From: Shewanella algae | GTDB lineage: Bacteria > Pseudomonadota > Gammaproteobacteria > Enterobacterales > Shewanellaceae | Assembly: GCF_009183365.2 (NCBI RefSeq) | Contig: NZ_CP068230.1 | Coordinates: 4,121,001 to 4,185,000 of the forward strand | Reading direction: 5' to 3' | DNA length: 64,000 bases | Shown: positions 45,769-54,194 of the stretch, in pieces | Position numbering within the stretch: the stretch's first letter is position 1 | How the letters are laid out: every line of letters starts with the position of its first letter | The notes under the pieces: model-generated | What the model saw: the letters and a program-made list of their open reading frames with translations, nothing else | Told to the model about the DNA's origin: nothing | The model's database searches: none | Position numbers and translations under genes: made by a program

Positions 45769-46425
45769 ATGGATATTATTGATAAAGTTTTTCAGCAAGA
45801 GGATTTCTCACGCCAGGATTTGAGTGACAGCCGTTTTCGCCGCTGCCGCTTTTATCAGTGTGACTTCAGCCATTGCCAGCTAAGGGATGCCAGTTTCGAG
45901 GATTGCAGTTTCATTGAAAGCGGCGCCGTCGAAGGGTGCCACTTCAGCTATGCCGATCTGCGCGATGCCAGTTTCAAGGCCTGCCGCCTGTCTTTGGCCA
46001 ATTTCAGCGGTGCCAACTGCTTTGGCATAGAGTTCAGGGAGTGCGATCTCAAGGGCGCCAATTTTTCCCGGGCCCGTTTTTACAATCAAATCAGCCATAA
46101 GATGTACTTCTGCTCGGCTTATATCTCAGGCTGCAACCTGGCCTATGCCAATTTGAGCGGCCAATGCCTGGAAAAGTGCGAGCTGTTTGAAAACAACTGG
46201 AGCAATGCCAACCTCAGCGGCGCTTCCTTGATGGGCTCCGACCTCAGCCGCGGCACCTTCTCCCGCGACTGCTGGCAACAGGTAAACCTGCGGGGCTGTG
46301 ACCTGACCTTTGCCGATCTGGATGGGCTCGATCCCAGACGGGTCAACCTCGAAGGGGTCAAGATCTGTGCCTGGCAGCAGGAGCAACTGCTGGAACCCTT
46401 GGGAGTCATAGTGCTGCCGGATTAG
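45769..46425 (+). CDS. qnrA: Pentapeptide repeat protein QnrA (quinolone resistance)
   Basis: A 218-aa pentapeptide repeat protein, equal in length to QnrA and, from memory, differing from QnrA1 at only a few positions (for example CQLRDAS and YNQISHK here). The repeats, A/C-[D/N]-[L/F]-x-x, form a right-handed beta helix that mimics DNA; Qnr proteins bind DNA gyrase and topoisomerase IV and protect them from quinolones. The single-Gly hinge between the two coils is seen near FSGANCFGIEF. QnrA is native to the S. algae chromosome, from which plasmid qnrA was mobilised. No integrase or IS is next to it. The exact allele needs an alignment. Confidence 0.96.
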   Translation: MDIIDKVFQQEDFSRQDLSDSRFRRCRFYQCDFSHCQLRDASFEDCSFIESGAVEGCHFSYADLRDASFKACRLSLANFSGANCFGIEFRECDLKGANFSRARFYNQISHKMYFCSAYISGCNLAYANLSGQCLEKCELFENNWSNANLSGASLMGSDLSRGTFSRDCWQQVNLRGCDLTFADLDGLDPRRVNLEGVKICAWQQEQLLEPLGVIVLPD

Positions 46426-46576
46426 TTCAAAGGCAGACTCAAGCGACAAGCGGGTAAATATCACTTGAGTTCCCGCTTGCAACAGGGCAGATTCAGCTAT
46501 AGCAGAGCATAACTGACGAAATGCCGTTTCTCTGCTGTCGCAGCCGGCGTTATACCTTCCCTTCAAAGGAGGCATT

Positions 46577-46852
46577 ATGAAGACTCAACTGCAAGCTGAA
46601 TTGGCTCAGGTCAAGCGCTCTTTGGTAATCACTCAACTGCTTGGGGCCCCCGGTATGTTGCTTATAGGCCTGGCACTCTATGGCCTGGTTGTCGCCGAAG
46701 GTGATGCCTTCGCCCCGGCGCTCAATAACCCCATCAACTGCTATCTGCTGATCGCCATAGGCTCGGCCATCGCCCTCTGGGAGGCGTTGAAGGTCATCAA
46801 GCTCTCCAAAAAACAAACGCAGATCCTCAAACAGTTGGACGAACTCAACTAA
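46577..46852 (+). CDS. Small two-helix membrane protein, unknown
   Basis: A 91-aa protein with two membrane helices (about residues 19-40 and 53-69) and a charged C-terminal coiled-coil-like helix (LSKKQTQILKQLDELN). AAAGGAGG lies 6 nt before the ATG. It precedes the HNH gene by 49 nt in the same direction. No family recognised. Confidence 0.7.
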   Translation: MKTQLQAELAQVKRSLVITQLLGAPGMLLIGLALYGLVVAEGDAFAPALNNPINCYLLIAIGSAIALWEALKVIKLSKKQTQILKQLDELN

Positions 46853-46901
46853 GCCTCAATACCGGCAGGCCACCAAGAGCCTGCCCTCAGGAGAAAAGCC
46901 C

Positions 46902-47336
46902 ATGGAACTGGAAATCCAAGTCACTTTTCGCACTGGAGACAGCATAAGAACCCGGCGTTACAAGAGTGAGCAAGGTGCCCTGCGCGGCATTTGGAAATGG
47001 CTCTGCAAGCATCAGGACAAGGCCGATATTCAGGCCAGCTTCTTTTCCCCCGAACTCGGCCACCGCGCCTTTGAGCATCCGGAGCAGCTCAGCGAGTTCG
47101 AGCCCAAAACCATAGATAACTTTTATCAATCCAGGGCCTGGTTGGCACTCAGATATCAGGTGCTGCAAACTCACGAACACAAATGTGTAGAGTGCAATCG
47201 CACTAAAGCCGAACACAATATAGTGCTGCATGTTGACCATATTTTGCCCCGCAGCAAGTACCCGCACAAAGCGCTGGATATTAATAACATGCAAATACTT
47301 TGTGAAGATTGCAATCTGGGTAAGTTGGATAAATGA
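46902..47336 (+). CDS. HNH endonuclease domain protein
   Basis: A 144-aa protein with a C-terminal HNH nuclease domain (about residues 70-143). Two CxxC pairs that bind structural zinc are visible (KCVECN and LCEDCN), with the catalytic stretch LHVDHILPRSKYP and the later Asn (INNMQILC). The N-terminal 65 residues are of unknown fold. Such small HNH proteins cut or nick DNA; whether it is part of a defence system is unknown. Confidence 0.85.
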   Translation: MELEIQVTFRTGDSIRTRRYKSEQGALRGIWKWLCKHQDKADIQASFFSPELGHRAFEHPEQLSEFEPKTIDNFYQSRAWLALRYQVLQTHEHKCVECNRTKAEHNIVLHVDHILPRSKYPHKALDINNMQILCEDCNLGKLDK

Positions 47337-47675
47337 TCACTATGACTTGTCGCCCTATTTAGGGTGAGGTATTCTGTAACCTGTTTGTAAAGATTGACTC
47401 AAGGAAGAGGGGCGGCCAAGGCTGTTGCAACAGGGACACCTCACAAAAATCAAACCTTTCCTTTATATGTCAATTGTTTGACTCGACTCAAAAAATTTTG
47501 ATCTCAAACTGTTAGAGTCGCGGTTTAATTTATTATTCGCTTCTGCCGAGCCTGTGCCCTTGACACTGCTGTTGGCCGGAACTGTACCCCAGACCAGCGG
47601 CGCTTCGAGAGAATGCCACAGGGCGATCACAAGCCAGCACGGAAGTAGAACACCGAAAAAAACGGAAGTTAGCTC
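47337..47675. other. Intergenic region, no feature recognised
   Basis: I see no gene or strong hairpin in this 339-nt stretch. GACTC and GAGTC flank a short AT-rich block near 47480-47520. Confidence 0.4.
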
Positions 47676-48023
47676 ATGAAGAATATAATAATCGCTATCG
47701 TTTTGACCGGCCTGATGGCCTGCAGTACTACCCCAAACACCATAGTCTTCGACGGCAGCAGTGCAGAGTCAACCCAACAGGATGTCATCAGACTCATGGC
47801 GCAGCTGAACTCCCATGACAAGCAGGAATTTGTCATGGCCTTGTTGGCAATCCAACTGGCTGAGTTCGACACCCCATTGGCAGCACTGAACCACTCGGAT
47901 CGCAACGGCCAGATGGACTTCGGCCTGATAGGGCAAAAGATTAATGGTCTGGACTTTGAACAAGTGCTTGAACTGGCACACAGCAAAAGTGACAAGGCCA
48001 AGCCCCGCCAACCGCTGCCTTAA
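47676..48023 (+). CDS. Small lipoprotein, possibly DUF6694-like
   Basis: A 115-aa protein with a lipoprotein signal (MKNIIIAIVLTGLMAC, lipobox LMAC). The mature part (about 100 residues) is helical and contains SAESTQQDVIRLMAQLNSHD, which reminds me of the small lipoproteins filed as DUF6694; this is from memory. No partner gene is evident. Confidence 0.65.
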   Translation: MKNIIIAIVLTGLMACSTTPNTIVFDGSSAESTQQDVIRLMAQLNSHDKQEFVMALLAIQLAEFDTPLAALNHSDRNGQMDFGLIGQKINGLDFEQVLELAHSKSDKAKPRQPLP

Positions 48024-48211
48024 CCCGGCAAGTAAAAGCTCAATCTCGGATTCTTGGTGTGGTTTCAAATCATGGCGTTAAATCATGACTTTAAATCATG
48101 GCCTGAAACAGTAGCCTCTTTCTGCGGTCGGCTGCCCCGGCCGCAATCCCAACCTGGCGCACTTGCCATGGGCGCTCGGCGGCAAATAAAGCTAAGTGAT
48201 TGAATTTATAT

Positions 48212-48240
48212 TTGCCTTATGGTGGCAAACTGATTACTAT
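48212..48240 (+). promoter_or_regulatory. Sigma-70-type promoter of the rtcB2-prfH operon
   Basis: TTGCCT (48212-48217) and TACTAT (48235-48240) are 17 nt apart. Transcription would begin near 48247, about 40 nt before the leader peptide start. No sigma-54 -24/-12 pair was seen, unlike the E. coli rtcBA operon. Confidence 0.55.
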
Positions 48241-48286
48241 GCGCCCGCATCGCTCACCATTCATTCACTGTAGAGGAGAAAACATC

Positions 48287-48328
48287 ATGCAAAACACATC
48301 AACCTCCTTTGCAGGTCTTGTCCGCTAA
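48287..48328 (+). CDS. Leader peptide MQNTSTSFAGLVR upstream of rtcB2
   Basis: A 13-codon frame begins with ATG behind a strong GAGGAG at 8 nt and ends in TAA. It is too short to be a normal protein. It sits between the likely promoter and rtcB2, with alternative hairpins directly after its stop codon, the arrangement of a translation-sensing leader. No run of one codon type is seen, so a termination- or stall-based signal is more likely than amino acid attenuation. Confidence 0.55.
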   Translation: MQNTSTSFAGLVR

Positions 48329-48334
48329 ATAGCA

Positions 48335-48375
48335 GAAAGCTATCCACTGATTTCATAGCTTTCAAGTAAAGCTAT
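48335..48375 (+). promoter_or_regulatory. Mutually exclusive hairpins downstream of the leader peptide
   Basis: Three segments are present: GAAAGCTAT (48335-48343), ATAGCTTTC (48355-48363) and AAAGCTAT (48368-48375). Segment 2 pairs perfectly with either 1 (9 bp) or 3 (8 bp). A ribosome paused at the leader stop (48326-48328) would cover segment 1. No T-run follows segment 3, so it is not an intrinsic terminator. Confidence 0.5.
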
Positions 48376-48438
48376 CGCTTCGGTCAACTGGCCTGCCAAT
48401 ACGTTTATCGTTTAAATCCTGTTTAAAGGAATTGGTCT

Positions 48439-49602
48439 ATGGGCAGATCCGTCCAAAAACTTACTGAAAGCGTCAGCCTGATTGCATCCAAAGAAACCTG
48501 GGTAGAAGGGCTGGCAATACAACAACTGATAAAAACCTCTGAATTGGCCTGTATGCAGCACGTGGCAGGAATGCCGGACCTGCACCCCGGCAGAGGCTAT
48601 CCCATTGGTGCGGCGTTTTTTGCCGTCAACAGAATCTATCCCGCCTTGGTCGGCAACGACATTGGCTGCGGCATGTCACTGTGGCAGAGCTCGCTGAAGC
48701 TATCCAAGGTCAAGCTGGATAAGATGGCGAACAAGTTCAAACAGATAGAACAGCCTCTGGATGAAACCTGGGCGCAAACAATTGCCGAGCGCAAGCGGGA
48801 AAAAAGCATAGCCATCACAGGCTTTGACCAGGCGCTTGGCACCATAGGTGCCGGTAACCATTTTGCCGAGTTTCAGGCGATAGAAACTGTCTATGACCAG
48901 GCGGCGCTGCAAGAGCTGGGGCTGGACAGCCGCTATCTGCAACTGCTGGTGCATTCCGGCTCCAGAGGCCTGGGGCAGGCAATTTTGCAGGAACATATCC
49001 GCCGCCACAGCCACCAAGGCCTGAGTCCGGAAGATAGCGAGTTCAGCGACTATCTGGCCAAACACGATGAGGCGCTACGCTGGGCCGAGTTGAACCGCGA
49101 GCTGATAGCCTGTCGCTTCCTGGAAGCGATCAACAGCTCTGGCAGCTCGGTGTTGGATGTGAACCACAATCTGGTATCCCCCAAGTGCATAAACGGAACC
49201 CAAGGCTGGCTGCACCGAAAAGGCGCCACCCCGAGCGATAAGGGTGTTGTGGTGATCCCGGGATCCCGCGGCGACTACAGCTATCTGGTGAAACCCTGCG
49301 CCGCTGCGGGCGATGCCGCCGACATCAGCCTGTTTTCCCTGGCTCATGGTGCCGGGAGAAAATGGCAGCGCGGCGAGTGTCAGGGCCGCCTGGCGCACAA
49401 GTTCAGCCGTGAAGATCTCTACCTCACCGCCCTGGGAAGCCGGGTGATCTGCGGTAACAAGACACTGCTGTATGACGAAGCGCCCCAGGCCTACAAAAAA
49501 TGTGCGACTGTGGTTGGCGATATGGTCGATGCCGGTTTGATTGAGGTTGTTGCCAGGCTGCGCCCTGTGCTGACCTTCAAAACCAACGGGGAGTGCTGCT
49601 GA
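48439..49602 (+). CDS. rtcB2: RNA ligase RtcB2 (PrfH-linked RtcB)
   Basis: A 387-aa RtcB-family RNA ligase, which joins a 2',3'-cyclic phosphate or 3'-phosphate to a 5'-OH using GTP and manganese. Active-site signatures are intact: DLHPGRGYPIG, DIGCGM, GAGNHF, VHSGSRG, DVNHN and the guanylated His in LAHGAGR. It is shorter than the RtcB of the rtcBA type (about 408 aa). The downstream gene, prfH, overlaps by one nucleotide (TGATG). Known work on rtcB2-prfH pairs shows that PrfH recognises ribosomes cut in the decoding centre and RtcB2 reseals the 16S rRNA. AAGGA lies 8 nt before the ATG. Confidence 0.9.
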   Translation: MGRSVQKLTESVSLIASKETWVEGLAIQQLIKTSELACMQHVAGMPDLHPGRGYPIGAAFFAVNRIYPALVGNDIGCGMSLWQSSLKLSKVKLDKMANKFKQIEQPLDETWAQTIAERKREKSIAITGFDQALGTIGAGNHFAEFQAIETVYDQAALQELGLDSRYLQLLVHSGSRGLGQAILQEHIRRHSHQGLSPEDSEFSDYLAKHDEALRWAELNRELIACRFLEAINSSGSSVLDVNHNLVSPKCINGTQGWLHRKGATPSDKGVVVIPGSRGDYSYLVKPCAAAGDAADISLFSLAHGAGRKWQRGECQGRLAHKFSREDLYLTALGSRVICGNKTLLYDEAPQAYKKCATVVGDMVDAGLIEVVARLRPVLTFKTNGECC

Positions 49603-50237
49603 TGATACTGCTGCAACTGTCGGCCGGAACCGGCCCGATTGAATGCTGCCGCGCTGTGGCCCTGGCGGTGCAAACCATAGAGCGGGAGTGTCAGGCGCAA
49701 GGCATAGGCTGCGAGTTGTTGGAGGTGACTCAGGCAAACGCTAAAACCGGCGTCGCCTGCTTCAAGTCGGCCTTGCTGCAACTCAATGCCAATGACGAAG
49801 CCAGGGCCAAGCACTTGGCGCTGGCTTGGCAGGGAGCCATGCTCTGGAGCTGCCAAAGCCGCTTCAGGCCCGGGCATAAACGCAAAAACTGGTTCTTCAG
49901 CGGCCAGATGTTTGAGGTCAATGACAAGGCTCTGGATAAGCAAATCCACTTTCAGGCCTGCCGCGCCTCGGGCGCCGGAGGGCAGCACGTGAACACCACA
50001 GACTCGGCCATCCGCGCGACCCATATCGCCAGCGGCCTGTCGGTGCGGGTTGAAACCGAGCGCAGCCAACATGCCAACAAACGCCTGGCAACGGCCTTGC
50101 TGTTTCAAAAGCTGGAGGCGCTGAAGCAAGAGCAGATGAACCGGGAAGAGCAACAGCGTTGGCAACAACACTGGGAACTGCAGCGGGGCAATCCGCGAAG
50201 AAGCTTTAAAGGCGAAAAGTTTATTCCGCTCGACTAA
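49602..50237 (+). CDS. prfH: Peptide chain release factor homologue PrfH
   Basis: A 211-aa release-factor-like protein with the catalytic GGQ loop (SGAGGQHVNTTDSAIRATH) that releases nascent chains from damaged ribosomes, but without the codon-recognition domain of RF1/RF2. The C-terminus is basic (NPRRSFKGEKF). Its ATG overlaps the rtcB2 stop as TGATG, so translation is coupled. An in-frame GTG 9 nt earlier is less likely. In E. coli K-12 prfH is truncated; here it appears complete. Confidence 0.92.
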   Translation: MILLQLSAGTGPIECCRAVALAVQTIERECQAQGIGCELLEVTQANAKTGVACFKSALLQLNANDEARAKHLALAWQGAMLWSCQSRFRPGHKRKNWFFSGQMFEVNDKALDKQIHFQACRASGAGGQHVNTTDSAIRATHIASGLSVRVETERSQHANKRLATALLFQKLEALKQEQMNREEQQRWQQHWELQRGNPRRSFKGEKFIPLD

Positions 50238-50253
50238 AGCTTAGGTAAAGGAA

Positions 50254-50286
50254 CAGGCCGGGAGCCGGGATTGGCGCTCGGGCCTG
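50254..50286 (+). terminator. Hairpin after prfH, probable terminator
   Basis: CAGGCC...GAGC pairs with GCTC...GGCCTG, a strong GC stem 17 nt past the prfH stop, but only CTTCCTATC follows, without a clean T-run. Confidence 0.5.
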
Positions 50287-50322
50287 CTTCCTATCTGTCA
50301 CTGCGGCTCACTCAGCAGACTC

Positions 50323-50360
50323 CTCTCATTTAGCCCTCTCATTTAGCCCCTCTCATTTAG
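50323..50360. repeat. Short tandem repeat of CTCTCATTTAG, three units
   Basis: CTCTCATTTAG occurs three times with two or three C between units. It lies between the convergent prfH and Sel1 genes. Confidence 0.85.
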
Positions 50361-50396
50361 ATCAGTCGGTTGAGTCCACTCAGCTGGGCCTACCAG

Positions 50397-51317
50397 TTAC
50401 ACCACCTTGAGCAAATCCATATTCTTGGCCAATGCCTGCATTCGCGGCGCCACGATTTCAAGGGTAAACAACGCCGCCTTCTGACGGGCCGGATGGCGCA
50501 GGCTCTGCTCCAGCATGGCCTCAATATTGCGGCTGCGCGCCACGGCAATATCAGATTCGGAGCACTGGCTGGCAACACTGGCCCAGACATAGGCCTCGGC
50601 CAAATCGCCCCTGGCTGCAAACAGCATGGACAAACGATACTGGGCAGCGGGCTCACCTTGTCTTGCCGCCATCAGATAGCTGTCGATGGCAGCCTCGGTA
50701 TCGGCCGCTATGCCTATGCCATGCTCCAAACAGTAGCCCAGATTCAAGGCCGCCAGCTTATCTCCATGTTCAAGCCCCTGCCGGAAACAGGCGACGGCCT
50801 CGGCAAAGCGCTGCTGCTCGGGAGGCTCAATCGGCCAATCTTCGCAATTGGTGGGTTCTCGCAGCAACATCAGCCCGCGGGCGGTAATGGCGTTGGCAAT
50901 GCCGCCCTGCTCCGCCGCGGTAAACAGCTCAAGCGCCGAGCGGTATTCGAGTTTGCCTCCCAACCCCATCAGCTGCATCATCCCCAGATAATAGGCCGCC
51001 GCCGGGTCCTGCTGTTTCTGCCAAGCCCTAAGACACCAACGCTTGGCACTGCCCACAGTGGATCCCACAGGCGTTACCCCGATACGGCTGAGGTTATGTT
51101 GAAACCAGGCCTCAAGCGGCGTCAACCCTTGCCAAGCCTCAAGCAAACGCCGATAGTGCCGTGGTTCGCCTTCTGCATAAATTGCCGCGCTGGGCGCATC
51201 CCAGTAGGTAAACAAGCGCTCGCTGCCCTGCTTATCCAACCAGCCCTGCATCATGGTCGGCTTACGCCGCGTCTCAACCAGCCACATAACTCCCAGGGTC
51301 AGCGCCAGCAGCACCAC
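50397..51317 (-). CDS. Sel1/TPR-like repeat protein, 5' end abutting an IS200 remnant
   Basis: A 306-aa protein with an N-terminal membrane helix (VLLALTLGVMWLV) and Sel1-type helical repeats (DPAAAYYLGMMQLMGLGG, DKLAALNLGYCLEHGIGI, EPAAQYRLSMLFAARGD). Sel1 repeats mediate protein contacts in the periplasm or at the membrane. The first possible codon in this frame is GTG at 51317, only a few nt from the end of an IS200-type remnant, and no Shine-Dalgarno is seen, so the native 5' end may be lost. It could be a truncated gene without expression. Confidence 0.65.
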   Translation of the reverse strand: MVLLALTLGVMWLVETRRKPTMMQGWLDKQGSERLFTYWDAPSAAIYAEGEPRHYRRLLEAWQGLTPLEAWFQHNLSRIGVTPVGSTVGSAKRWCLRAWQKQQDPAAAYYLGMMQLMGLGGKLEYRSALELFTAAEQGGIANAITARGLMLLREPTNCEDWPIEPPEQQRFAEAVACFRQGLEHGDKLAALNLGYCLEHGIGIAADTEAAIDSYLMAARQGEPAAQYRLSMLFAARGDLAEAYVWASVASQCSESDIAVARSRNIEAMLEQSLRHPARQKAALFTLEIVAPRMQALAKNMDLLKVV

Positions 51318-51319
51318 AG

Positions 51320-51800
51320 TAAAAAATCCACCTGCATAGCAGGTGGCTTTGAACAGCCCCCTAGAAGGGGGCTAAAAGAATCACCCATCCAAACCAAGCT
51401 TGAGCTGACCGATAGATTCCTCTGCCTCTACTTTCTGTTGATACCTTACATATCGACGAATGATCTCTTCGTTTGCTCCCACTGAAGACACTCAAGCTTG
51501 GCGGAAGTCTCACCAATAAGTGAACATGGTCTATCAGGACATTTAGCTCTACTATCCGACACCTCTTCATGCCGCTATAGATATAAATACTGCGACAAAC
51601 CTCCTGCCCAACTCGGCCATACTTTGGCTTCCATACAATGTGATACTGACAGCGATAGAAGACGTGCGATGCACTTTCATATCGGCTCATACTGCTTACT
51701 CCTTGATTTGCAGGTAACAAACCGAGTCAGTATGCAGCATGGGCACTCTTCGGGCTGAGCCCCGACTTGACGATCACCACCTCCATAGGAGGTGGTTTTG
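51320..51800 (-). mobile_element. Decayed IS200/IS605-type element
   Basis: Subterminal hairpins with the same design stand near both ends: CCACCTGC-ATA-GCAGGTGG at 51328-51346 and CCACCTCC-ATA-GGAGGTGG at 51777-51795, as is usual for IS200. Between them is a broken tnpA. A further perfect hairpin (AGCCCCC/GGGGGCT, 51355-51373) follows the tnpA end and may be its terminator. Exact borders are not fixed. Confidence 0.8.
51381..51690 (-). pseudogene. tnpA: IS200-type transposase tnpA, internally deleted and frameshifted
   Basis: The start MSRYESASHVFYRCQYHIVWKPKY and the HUH motif (DHVHLLV) are typical of IS200 TnpA. After LPPSLSVF the frame shifts, and the normal C-terminus (NEEIIRRYVRYQQK) is found in another frame, with the middle part that holds the catalytic tyrosine missing. 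The enzyme is dead. Confidence 0.85.
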
Positions 51801-52080
51801 GGGTGACAATAAACAAAATCGGGCCAAGCTCTTGATTCATATTTTGTATCCCTACAAATAGTTTTATCCCGGCAACTCAAACGCCGGCCAAATAACCGCG
51901 CCCCTGCGGGAAAACGAAAGGCCGCATTATTGATTGAAGCCGGTGAAAAACCAAGCACGCTCAATCACCAGTGCCGCACTCAACTTCAATTACAGACACT
52001 TTGGCACTCAGGCCAAATAAGATACACTGGGCCATTATCAAGTTGCTCATTATTGAGCAGTGAATGGATGCAGTTGATAA

Positions 52081-53106
52081 ATGATTCTAAAAAGTAAATC
52101 ACTCCAAGTTACGCAGTCTCCCCAAGCCTACGCCGGGCAAAAGCAGGAACAGGACGTCGCCTTCTTTTTGCGTCGTGCCTTCAAAGACCATCCACAGGTC
52201 ATGGTCATCAACGACTTTAAGTTCAACTTTAACGGCGAAACCGCCCAGATAGATCACCTGATCATCTATACCTATGGCTTCGTGTTAATTGAATCCAAGA
52301 GTATTAAGGGTCGCGTCAACGTCAACCAACAGGGCGAATGGACCCGTAGCCACCAAAACCAGTGGTTTGGCATAGCCTCGCCACTGAAACAGGTGGAACT
52401 GCAACAGGCGCTGTTGCTGCAACTCCTGACCCATCACAAACGAGAAATTCTCGGGAAATTACTGGGTATCAAACAGCAGGGCTTTAAGCTACGCGTCTGG
52501 GATCATCTCTGCGCAGTCTCGAGCGACGCCATTATCAACCGTGACACTATGCCCAGCGAGATCTCACAAAAGCTGGTCAAAACGGAGTTTTTGGTCGACA
52601 AACTCAATGAGGTGATGAACCTCAAAAGCAGTTTTATGCGCTTGGTAAACTTCAGCGATACCCGGCCCGATTTCAGCCAAGATGAACTCAAATCAATTTG
52701 CGACTTCTTGATAGCGCAGGATATCAGTAGCCCCTCTCAGCAGGAAACCGGCACTCCCCTAACCAACGCTGAAACATCAACCAGTACAGTTGCGACGCAA
52801 GTCCAAGCAGAAATAGAAGAAAGGCATACACAGATACAGGAAAGACGCGCTGCAGACTACCAAGCCCAGCCCCTTGCGGCAGCATTAACAGCAAGGTTAA
52901 GTTGCAAACATTGTGGTGAATCGAGCAACTACATTCCTATGTACGGCAAGTTTGGCTACTACATCAAGTGTCACCAGTGCAGCAAGAATACCCCGATGAA
53001 ACAAAGCTGCCCTCAGTGCCAAAGTAAAAACACCCGAGTACAAAAGCGGGCCGAGACTTACACTCTCAATTGCCAAGAGTGCCAGTTCACTGAAAAGCTG
53101 ATTTAG
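52081..53106 (+). CDS. NERD-domain protein with C-terminal zinc ribbons
   Basis: A 341-aa protein. Residues about 17-135 form a NERD (nuclease-related) domain: QKQEQDVAFFLRRAF, then AQIDHLIIYTYGFVLIESKSIKG with the Asp and Glu-x-Lys of a restriction-endonuclease-like core. Residues about 275-341 hold four CxxC pairs (CKHC, CHQC, CPQC, CQEC), two zinc ribbons. A Gln/Thr-rich linker joins them. It may bind or cut nucleic acid; NERD proteins occur in defence and plasmid contexts. No partner gene is next to it. Confidence 0.85.
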   Translation: MILKSKSLQVTQSPQAYAGQKQEQDVAFFLRRAFKDHPQVMVINDFKFNFNGETAQIDHLIIYTYGFVLIESKSIKGRVNVNQQGEWTRSHQNQWFGIASPLKQVELQQALLLQLLTHHKREILGKLLGIKQQGFKLRVWDHLCAVSSDAIINRDTMPSEISQKLVKTEFLVDKLNEVMNLKSSFMRLVNFSDTRPDFSQDELKSICDFLIAQDISSPSQQETGTPLTNAETSTSTVATQVQAEIEERHTQIQERRAADYQAQPLAAALTARLSCKHCGESSNYIPMYGKFGYYIKCHQCSKNTPMKQSCPQCQSKNTRVQKRAETYTLNCQECQFTEKLI

Positions 53107-53113
53107 CGAGCCC

Positions 53114-53196
53114 AATGAAAAAGTGTACTTAAATACACTTTTTCATTCATTCCAGCCGAAAACACCTTAAAAGTGTAGTTTGTTACACTTTTAAGG
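53114..53196. repeat. Twin perfect hairpins sharing the core AAGTGTA
   Basis: Hairpin 1 has 14-bp arms (53114-53127 / 53134-53147, AATGAAAAAGTGTA); hairpin 2 has 13-bp arms (53165-53177 / 53184-53196, CCTTAAAAGTGTA). Both lie directly after the NERD gene. The first probably serves as a terminator. Confidence 0.8.
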
Positions 53197-54037
53197 CACT
53201 GAAATAGCCTTGTTAGCTACTGTGGGAACATACCGGCGATAATCGCCGCAGGCAGAATTGCCACCACAGCAAGCACGGCGACGGCGCTGCCGAGACAGCC
53301 GGAAAGATGGCTCTGTCACATACAAGCGGGCTACTTGGGCTAAAACAGCACAACAAAACCCCATGCGGTAAAGCTTGTTTTTCACCGCTGCAATATTGTA
53401 GGATTGGCTGGGCTTTTAACAAAAAACCAATGAAAAGCAATAGTTAAGTGCCAGTTAAAGTACAAGAAAACAATCAGGGATGGCAACCGCTCTCACCCGA
53501 GCAGGCAAAAGGCAAGGATAAGCTTTCAACACCTCACCTCAAACCCTCTCTGACCCAAGCCACTTTAACCGCTGTGCAACTTGTGACCCAGACTAAGGTT
53601 TTGCCTGCCACAAATTGATAGCTTTAGTGTTGTTTTTATTGAAATTTAATCAGGTTCAGTACGCTCTGGGATAGCTAGAATTCACTGCGGTAGCCATCCC
53701 CATCCAATTGCAACCATGCGCCAAGCTGCGTTTGGTAAGAATTGTGGTGTTCCACACCACACCGGGGAAATGGGGTTGCTTCGATAAGCCCCTTATCTAA
53801 TCCCCTTAGGCCGTATTGATGGAGACGAGACGAACTTTGAAAGAGTTAACCCTACCCGCTACTATCAATAACGCGAATACTATGATAAATAATGCTATCT
53901 TCAGAAACACTGACCAGAAAAAGTATTAACCGAATAGAAATTGATTTATTTTATATCAGTGCTTTACTCCAAATGTTGATTGCATTATCATCTGCACCGC
54001 ACTAGCGTTCCGCTTAGTTTACTGCAGTTGGAAATGA
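53197..54037. other. Long intergenic region upstream of the retron
   Basis: These 841 nt have no credible gene on either strand. Small inverted repeats such as GATAAGCCCCTTATC near 53783 are present. The last 200 nt are AT-rich like the retron genes and probably hold its promoter and left boundary; an AT-rich stretch AATTGATTTATTTTATATCA is at 53938-53957. Confidence 0.45.
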
Positions 54038-54194
54038 TGGTGTTCGGTCTTAGCTCTAATATGGAGCGCCGTCTGTTGTCAACAGATGGTATGTGCGGAG
54101 GCCCACACCCTCCCATTGGTTCTCCTCGTCGCAAGCTAGAGTAGAACCTCATTAGGCCTGACCTTAATATATTGTTGGCAGTAACCGAACACCA
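54038..54194 (+). ncRNA. Candidate retron msr-msd RNA
   Basis: Complementary ends a1 (TGGTGTTCGGT, 54038-54048) and a2 (ACCGAACACCA, 54184-54194) pair perfectly over 11 bp. Directly after a1 comes CTTAGC, as in known retrons where the G (here 54053) is the branch point. Two msr-like hairpins follow (54053-54067; 54069-54089 with 9 bp), then an msd-like hairpin (GGTTCT-c-CTC / GAG-t-AGAACC, 54118-54148) inside an outer AGGCC/GGCCT stem. The total of 157 nt fits a retron RNA, and the RT gene starts 77 nt downstream. Confidence 0.75.

Noticed and set aside
53213..53440. 75-codon minus-strand frame in the gap before the retron
   Set aside because: Composition is random-like and it has no ribosome binding site.
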